Source of the DNA: an uncultured Clostridia bacterium
GTDB lineage: Bacteria; Bacillota; Clostridia; Christensenellales; UBA1242
Direction: 5' to 3'
Length of the DNA stretch: 10,267 nucleotides
Assembly (NCBI GenBank): GCA_944372595.1
Contig: CALVZT010000022.1
Location: 1-10,267 of the forward strand
Position numbers and translations under genes: made by a program. The notes under the pieces are model-generated. The model was not told the origin of the DNA. It made no database searches and saw only the letters and a program-made list of their open reading frames with translations. Positions 5,692 through 10,267 of the stretch are shown here, one piece after another (position 1 is the first letter of the stretch; the number at the start of each line of letters is the position of its first letter).

Positions 5692-6903
5692 TTACATTCT
5701 TTCTTTAATATCCACATCAAATACATAATTTATTCCATTTAAATAATTTTTTTCATTGTTTGCATACATATAAGTAACAAAATCTTTATTGCAATATTTA
5801 GTAAATTGAGATTTTATTTTTACTGCATCAAAATTATATTCTTTGCTAATTTTAATAGCCATGGCCATTTCTTCTTTGATTTGTTTTATTGTTAACATCT
5901 TTAATTTATCAGTAAGAAAGTTTTTTTCGCTTTTTAAGGTTTTTTTGCTTAATTTGTTAGAAACAATTTCGTCAATACGAACATATAATGTCAATTTGAA
6001 TGTTATGGTTGGTTTACCATTTGCAAAACTTACTTTCTTTTGTAAATGTTTATCCTCTATTTCTAAACCCACATCGGCATTTTCATACAATTCGTCTGTT
6101 ACATTACTAACGTAAATGTATCCTTTATTTGATTCCTTTCTCATCCAATTGAATGCTCGCGTCTGCTCAGGAGTTAAGTCAAAATAAAATTTACCATTTT
6201 TTATTACTGTACTTTGACCATTATTAAATACTGTATCTTCTTGATTTGAGCCTTGTTCTTTTTCTTCCCCACTTGAATTTTGAGTATTTTGCGATTCAAT
6301 ACTACCAATATCCTTACTACTGCTCAAATTAATTCTTGTAATAAGCGAACATTGGTCTTTGCTTAAATAATCATCATAAAAATCCCCAAGCGATAAATAT
6401 ACCGCATCTATATGTTTATTGTTATAACTCTCATCGCTTAATGCAAAATATAAATTATTGTCCAAATTTTTACTAGCATTTATAAATTCTTTTGCCTTTA
6501 CGTCAGTAACTATAATACTAAGATTGTGGGTGTTAATCTTAGTCTTTGTAATGCTATCAAAAACGGATGCTAAGTCATCATCTACGTTTCTACTTATCAC
6601 TATTATTCTGCACTGAGCAATACCAATATTTTTACCTAATCTTAAAGCGATGTTGTTAAAAGCTTCAGAAATACTTTTCCCTTCTCCACTAACAACACTT
6701 ATCTTCTGCTCAAATTGTTCAGCAGGGGTAGGAACAATAGTTTGTAAAGAAACTTCATAAGCATCTTCACCCTTATCAATACCAATTGCTGTCACGATTG
6801 CTTGCGTGTGCCCTTGTGATTGTAAACTAATTGCATTTGGAACAAATATAATACACAAAATTATAATTAATATCGAATAAATATTACGTTTTAGGAATTT
6901 CAA
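5692..6903 (-). CDS. gerAC: Spore germination protein, Ger(x)C family, without a lipobox
   Basis: This is the third subunit of a GerA-type germinant receptor in the spore inner membrane; GerC proteins sit on its outer face. With the TTG start chosen here it has 403 residues. The start is fixed by a perfect AGGAGG 6 bases upstream; the longer frame from a TTG at 6927 has no such site and would bury AGGAGG in the gene. Family landmarks are AIGIDKGEDAYEVSLQ (about 38-54), SGEGKSISEAF (about 72-82), LTPEQTRAFNWM (243-254), and a C-terminal domain of alternating helices and strands. A Ser/Gln/Glu-rich linker lies at about 194-232. The usual TGCWD-type lipobox is absent: the only early Cys (C17) is inside the hydrophobic stretch, with Ile-Ile-Leu before it. 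The N-terminus is thus an uncleaved anchor or is cut near AIS (24-26). It overlaps gerAB by 20 bases. Confidence 0.9.
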   Translation of the reverse strand: MKFLKRNIYSILIIILCIIFVPNAISLQSQGHTQAIVTAIGIDKGEDAYEVSLQTIVPTPAEQFEQKISVVSGEGKSISEAFNNIALRLGKNIGIAQCRIIVISRNVDDDLASVFDSITKTKINTHNLSIIVTDVKAKEFINASKNLDNNLYFALSDESYNNKHIDAVYLSLGDFYDDYLSKDQCSLITRINLSSSKDIGSIESQNTQNSSGEEKEQGSNQEDTVFNNGQSTVIKNGKFYFDLTPEQTRAFNWMRKESNKGYIYVSNVTDELYENADVGLEIEDKHLQKKVSFANGKPTITFKLTLYVRIDEIVSNKLSKKTLKSEKNFLTDKLKMLTIKQIKEEMAMAIKISKEYNFDAVKIKSQFTKYCNKDFVTYMYANNEKNYLNGINYVFDVDIKERM

Positions 6904-7981
6904 ATTTTGCCTCCTTTTTTCTTGCAAAACACGACGCTATCAACATAACAATAGGGACAACAAATTGAAGGAATATTGATAAATATCTAACATAATAAAT
7001 ATCAAAATCAATCAACGTGGACAAATTAAAATTAAAAACAACAATTGATAATATCAACAAAATAATCGATACACTTGATGCAACATATTTGTTTTTGCTT
7101 GGAAAAATGAAATCAAAACAAGTAACGGCAATATATAACAACAAACTTAATTCGGCAAATAAAGCAAAAGACCACATAAGTACTATTACCCAACTCATTC
7201 GACCAAAGTCAGAACTTAGAGGTAGCGAATCAACCATATCTTCAATAGCATTTTTATGTATAATTGAAGCATTACCATAAAGACAATAATACATTGCATA
7301 AAAAATTGTTATAACAAAAATTACAATTCCAACAGATATGAATAAGTTGCGATAAAAATTTTTTGTTTTTTTGAAATTACCAAACAAAACTATCATAATT
7401 AGATAATCGCCAAACCACATAGCATAGCGATTAATATTCAACAAATCTCCGACTCCATTGTCTAGTATAGGTAAAAGATTCGAAAAATCAACATTACTTA
7501 TAGCAAAAAGCATTGATAAAAATATACTAAATACAACCAAAATAAAAATGCCTTCTAAGTATCTAGCAAAAACACCAACTGATTTAATACATACAAAAAA
7601 CAATCCTATTGCCATCGAAATAGCAAATAATATTATGCTAAATTCTTCATACAAATTCTCTAACAAAAAGATATATATGCTTTGAAATAGTGATGCTGAA
7701 CTAATAATAAAAAGGGCAAAATACATCAATAACAAAACATTAGCAATAATTTTGCCAAATAACTTTTGTAACAACTCTTTAAAATTATAATCAGGATACA
7801 CTTTGCTAAGATAAGCAAAAATTATTAACACCATACTATTAATTAATAATGCAAAAAACATAGCAAGATAACCATTATTACCGCAACTATAACTAACAAG
7901 CGAGGGCAAAAACAAAAATTTTAAGCAGATAACAGATAACATAATTATACAATACACCTGCCTACTAGTAACACTTTTCAT
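6884..7981 (-). CDS. gerAB: Spore germination permease, GerAB family
   Basis: This integral membrane subunit of the GerA-type germinant receptor belongs to the APC/LeuT-like superfamily and carries or contributes to the germinant-binding pocket. It is 365 residues, normal for the family, with about ten hydrophobic helices starting right after MKSVTSRQ and short charged loops. It ends in a basic tail (ARKKEAKFEIPKT). The protein opens with a short Thr/Ser/Arg segment and a helix containing LPSLV, as in other GerAB proteins. A conspicuous loop carries GNASIIHKNAIEDMVDSLPLSSDFGRMSW between helices. The ATG is preceded by GGAGG at 5 bases and overlaps the gerAA stop as ATGA. The 3' end overlaps gerAC by 20 bases and contains the gerAC ribosome binding site. 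The germinant cannot be predicted from the sequence. Confidence 0.94.
   Translation of the reverse strand: MKSVTSRQVYCIIMLSVICLKFLFLPSLVSYSCGNNGYLAMFFALLINSMVLIIFAYLSKVYPDYNFKELLQKLFGKIIANVLLLMYFALFIISSASLFQSIYIFLLENLYEEFSIILFAISMAIGLFFVCIKSVGVFARYLEGIFILVVFSIFLSMLFAISNVDFSNLLPILDNGVGDLLNINRYAMWFGDYLIMIVLFGNFKKTKNFYRNLFISVGIVIFVITIFYAMYYCLYGNASIIHKNAIEDMVDSLPLSSDFGRMSWVIVLMWSFALFAELSLLLYIAVTCFDFIFPSKNKYVASSVSIILLILSIVVFNFNLSTLIDFDIYYVRYLSIFLQFVVPIVMLIASCFARKKEAKFEIPKT
6910..6915 (-). promoter_or_regulatory. Ribosome binding site that sets the gerAC start
   Basis: A perfect AGGAGG on the minus strand, inside the 3' end of gerAB, is 6 bases before the TTG at 6903. It argues against the longer frame starting with TTG at 6927 and gives a 20-base gerAB-gerAC overlap. 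Confidence 0.85.
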
Positions 7982-9441
7982 TTTAACCTCCGCTTATTTG
8001 TATTTGGAATGCTTTTGGGGCGTTTTTTCATATTAATTGTTGAAGTGTTAAGCAAGAAATCTTTCTGGTCAGAACTAATAAAAGGCGTAAATGGCGCCAA
8101 ATACTCTGCACCGTAATTTTTAAAATCAAGTAAATACACATACAAAATTATTATCCCAATCATTATTCCTACAAACCCCATAAGCCCGCCTAAGATTACA
8201 AACAACCATCTAAGGATAAAAAGTTCGGCACTGATATTAGGTGTTATATACACGGTAATACAACTAAGTGCTACAATCATAACCCCTGGTGGACTTATAA
8301 GGCCTGCCTTAACAGCGGTATCGCCCAAAATCAATGCTCCCACAATAGACAATGCCATGCCAACATATTTAGGCATACGAATGCTTGCCTCATACAAGAC
8401 CTCAAACAATATAATTATAAATACATTCTCCAAAAAAGGATTAAGTGGAAGATTTTGTGTTGTGTTTATAATGGAGATTAACATTTTAAGTGGCAATATT
8501 TTGTAATGATACAATTGAACAGCAATAAAAAATCCAGGAGCAATCGCCGCAATACCAATCCCTACAAGACAAAGTATTCGGGTTATAGAGGCCATATATG
8601 ATGAGGTATAATAATCATTGCTGTTTTGTATATCTTCCATCATTATATAAGGTATTGTAAGCACAATTGGCGAGCCGTCAACAATAATTGCAATTCTTCC
8701 TTCTAACATTTTTGCGACAACAATATCAGGTTTTTCACTTGTTCCAATTTGCTTAAACATCGAATAAGGTCGTTCTGCCAAAAAATCATTTATGTAACTT
8801 GAATCAATTATTCCATCTATATCAATTTTGTTTAATTTTTCTTCGATTCTTTTGATAATTTTTTTATCTGCTACATTGTCTATATATACTAGTTTTATAT
8901 TAGTTCTTGTTATTCGACCTATATAAAAATCCTTAATTTTTAGTTTATTCGACAATACTCTTTTACGGATTAAACCAATATTAGTTTTAATATTTTCTGT
9001 AAATCCTTCTCTTGGCCCTTTTATAACAGCAGATGTTGGTGGTTCGACTATTGCCCTCTCTTCACATTTGCCAATATCAAAAGCAAGGGCGTTATCCTCG
9101 CCCTCTAAAAATAATAATACATTGCCCATAAATATTTTATCTACAAAATCTTCTTTTATTATTTCACTTTGTCCAACATAAGTAATATTGTTAAAAATGT
9201 TTTGCAAAGACAAATTCTTTTCGACATTTGCATATTCAAACAATGCTTTTAAGATTGTGTTATTAATGATTTGAACATCAACAACTGAGTTAACAAATAC
9301 AATACTAGCATTTTTTTTATTCAACAAAAAATTTCTAACAATAACATCGTCATTATTGCCCAGTTCAACTTTTAATTTATTAACTTTTTGTTGTAATTGT
9401 TGCATATTAATATTGTTTGTTTTGCAGGTAAAAATATGCAA
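7978..9441 (-). CDS. gerAA: Spore germination protein GerAA family (receptor A subunit)
   Basis: This A subunit of the GerA-type receptor is an oligomeric inner-membrane protein of spores that works with GerAB and GerAC and is implicated in ion release at germination. It is 487 residues, as usual. An N-terminal cytoplasmic domain (about 1-280) carries the hallmark GPREGFTENIKTNIGLIRKR (142-161), DIDGIIDSSYI (207-217), EKPD (236-239), EGR (247-249) and DGSPIVLTIP (255-264). A C-terminal membrane domain follows with helices near 285-310, 335-350, 360-378, 385-402 and 407-438, including FEVLYEASIRMP (346-357) and SIVGALILGDTAVKAG (365-380). The family ending NYGAEYLAPFTP is at 442-453, followed by a basic tail. 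The start is uncertain: TTG at 9441 (used here) and ATG at 9405 are both in frame, and neither has a Shine-Dalgarno sequence. An in-frame TGA at 9465-9463 excludes longer starts. It overlaps gerAB by ATGA. Confidence 0.95.
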   Translation of the reverse strand: MHIFTCKTNNINMQQLQQKVNKLKVELGNNDDVIVRNFLLNKKNASIVFVNSVVDVQIINNTILKALFEYANVEKNLSLQNIFNNITYVGQSEIIKEDFVDKIFMGNVLLFLEGEDNALAFDIGKCEERAIVEPPTSAVIKGPREGFTENIKTNIGLIRKRVLSNKLKIKDFYIGRITRTNIKLVYIDNVADKKIIKRIEEKLNKIDIDGIIDSSYINDFLAERPYSMFKQIGTSEKPDIVVAKMLEGRIAIIVDGSPIVLTIPYIMMEDIQNSNDYYTSSYMASITRILCLVGIGIAAIAPGFFIAVQLYHYKILPLKMLISIINTTQNLPLNPFLENVFIIILFEVLYEASIRMPKYVGMALSIVGALILGDTAVKAGLISPPGVMIVALSCITVYITPNISAELFILRWLFVILGGLMGFVGIMIGIIILYVYLLDFKNYGAEYLAPFTPFISSDQKDFLLNTSTINMKKRPKSIPNTNKRRLK

Positions 9442-9453
9442 CCTAAAATAAAC

Positions 9454-9492
9454 AAAAATTATTCAACACTTATTAGGTATTGAATAATTTTT
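9454..9492 (-). terminator. AT-rich hairpin between the Nudix gene and gerAA (possible terminator)
   Basis: The arms 9454-9466 and 9480-9492 are perfect 13-base inverted repeats around a 13-base loop. On the minus strand the second arm ends in TTTTT and runs into TTTTTGTTTATTTT, as in an intrinsic terminator. The stem has only one G-C pair, so it is weak. Its first arm forms the last codons of the Nudix gene, whose stop codon lies in the loop. It ends 12 bases before the gerAA start, so it could also hamper or tune gerAA translation. Confidence 0.5.
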
Positions 9493-9943
9493 TCAAAAAC
9501 TGATATTTTTTAATTTCATACAAAAAATCTAATTTTTCTTTAGGCACAAACATTATTTCTACTTTATCTTCAAACTCCCCATCTAAGCCTAGTTGTTTGT
9601 TGTCCTGAGATACATACTCACATAAATAGAAGAACTCAACCCTTTTGGAAGAAAAAGATTCATTATTGTATCGCATAGGCACGGAATAATAATTTTTATG
9701 AACAACTTTGATTGGTTTTACAATAATTCCTGACTCCTCATAAGCCTCTCTTTTGCAAGCATCGGCGAGTGATTCGTTATCATCAACTCCTCCTCCAGGA
9801 AACGTAAATCCACTAATAGTTTTTAATATAACAACATCATTTCCTTTAAGTATTATTGCTCTTACTTTTCTAAAAAATCTGTTTTGTTTAAATTTTTCAT
9901 AACTAAATTTTACTTTTTCTTCCAAATATTCTTCTCTTGTCAT
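9473..9943 (-). CDS. Nudix hydrolase
   Basis: Nudix enzymes hydrolyse a nucleoside diphosphate linked to another group, using Mg2+ held by the Glu residues of the Nudix box. The box here is perfect: G51-x5-E57-x7-R65-E66-A67-x-E69-E70-x-G72-I73. It is preceded by FTFPGGG (46-52), the usual strand-loop entry. At 156 residues the protein is a typical single-domain member, with a short charged helical N-terminal extension (about 1-24) and no signal peptide, so it should be cytoplasmic. The late VPKEKLDFL segment resembles the C-terminal strand and helix of MutT-like proteins. The substrate (oxidised nucleotide, ADP-ribose, NADH or other) cannot be told from the box. The ATG has GAGAGG 4 bases upstream. 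The gene starts 10 bases after the stop of the unidentified upstream gene, so the two are likely cotranscribed. Confidence 0.95.
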   Translation of the reverse strand: MTREEYLEEKVKFSYEKFKQNRFFRKVRAIILKGNDVVILKTISGFTFPGGGVDDNESLADACKREAYEESGIIVKPIKVVHKNYYSVPMRYNNESFSSKRVEFFYLCEYVSQDNKQLGLDGEFEDKVEIMFVPKEKLDFLYEIKKYQFLKKLFNT

Positions 9944-9953
9944 ATTACCTCTC

Positions 9954-10267
9954 TTATCTGTGGGTTTGATTATAATTTAACCAAATCATAAGACATCCGT
10001 TTGAATAGAAGAAAGATATTCTCCTATTATCAATTATTGTGTAACCATTATTGCTTATCTCACTATTGTTATCAATATAAGTCCTGATGCTATCTTGTTG
10101 TTGAATAGGATAGAATATATAGTCAACACCACTTATACTAAATTTATTATCAACTATATATGCTACTGTAATGTAACCAAAAAATCCATTAGTTTTAACA
10201 CTCCAAGAGGATGTATTATTGTCATACACAAGATAATAAGTTGTACCATTTTGGACAAAAGCAATTG
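9954..10267 (-). CDS. C-terminal fragment of an unidentified protein (5' end outside window)
   Basis: The frame stays open from the right edge to a TAA at 9956-9954, giving at least 104 residues. The GTG at 10229 is probably internal, since the coding frame continues upstream of it (…QNGTTYYLVYDN) and no ribosome binding site precedes it. The fragment is rich in Tyr, Asn, Ser, Ile and Gly, with alternating hydrophobic residues that suggest beta structure. Examples are YITVAYIVDNKFSISG and a final NGCLMIWLNYNQTHR. No membrane helix, sorting motif or known family signature is visible. The composition is like an exported or surface beta-rich domain, but this is only an impression. It lies 10 bases upstream of the Nudix gene on the same strand. 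Confidence 0.6.
   Translation of the reverse strand, partial: IAFVQNGTTYYLVYDNNTSSWSVKTNGFFGYITVAYIVDNKFSISGVDYIFYPIQQQDSIRTYIDNNSEISNNGYTIIDNRRISFFYSNGCLMIWLNYNQTHR

Noticed and set aside
5682..5693. Palindrome AACAAATTTGTT at the gerAC stop as a terminator
   Set aside because: Self-complementary without a loop and A-T rich, with no following T tract on the minus strand; it overlaps the -35 of the next gene and is likely chance.
9432..9485. Sigma-G promoter for gerAA (GAATA and CATATTT)
   Set aside because: The spacing of 21 bases is well outside the usual 17-18, and the -10 would lie inside the gene if TTG 9441 is the start.
1..10267. CRISPR arrays, insertion sequences, tRNA/rRNA genes or a defence island
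   Set aside because: No regularly spaced repeats, transposase-like frames, terminal inverted repeats or tRNA-like cloverleafs were seen; the genes are housekeeping, sporulation or envelope types.

Overview
The window is AT-rich, has short intergenic gaps, strong AGGAGG-type ribosome binding sites and several GTG/TTG starts. It also carries a three-gene gerA-type spore germination operon. Together these point to a low-GC, endospore-forming Bacillota (Firmicutes), most likely an uncultured clostridial lineage. That placement is inference; there is no rRNA or other taxonomic marker here.

Left block (1-2521, minus strand): a predicted lipoprotein with a C-terminal membrane helix, followed with a 4-base ATGA overlap by typA/bipA, whose 3' end runs off the left edge. 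A good sigma-A-like promoter precedes the lipoprotein gene.

Middle block (2599-4346, plus strand): a divergently transcribed pair, a CYTH-like (triphosphate-tunnel) protein and a nucleoside hydrolase-family protein. They are separated by one base and probably translationally coupled. A long, nearly perfect AT-rich hairpin at 4351-4386 separates this pair from the convergent gene and should terminate transcription in both directions.

Right block (4392-10267, minus strand). Reading in the direction of transcription: the 3' end of an unidentified gene entering from the right edge, a Nudix hydrolase, the germination genes gerAA-gerAB-gerAC (overlapping by 4 and 20 bases), then, behind its own promoter, a single-pass surface protein. 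That protein has an InlB/Flg_new B-repeat domain outside and a very basic tail of 16 uninterrupted five-residue Lys/Thr repeats inside.

The Ger proteins should form one inner-membrane germinant receptor: GerAA and GerAB as membrane subunits and GerAC as the outer-face subunit. Unusually, this GerAC has no lipobox cysteine. No clear new multi-gene system was found. The most unusual items are the Lys/Thr pentad tail, the lipobox-less GerAC, and the CYTH-nucleoside hydrolase pair in which both proteins deviate at signature metal-site residues.
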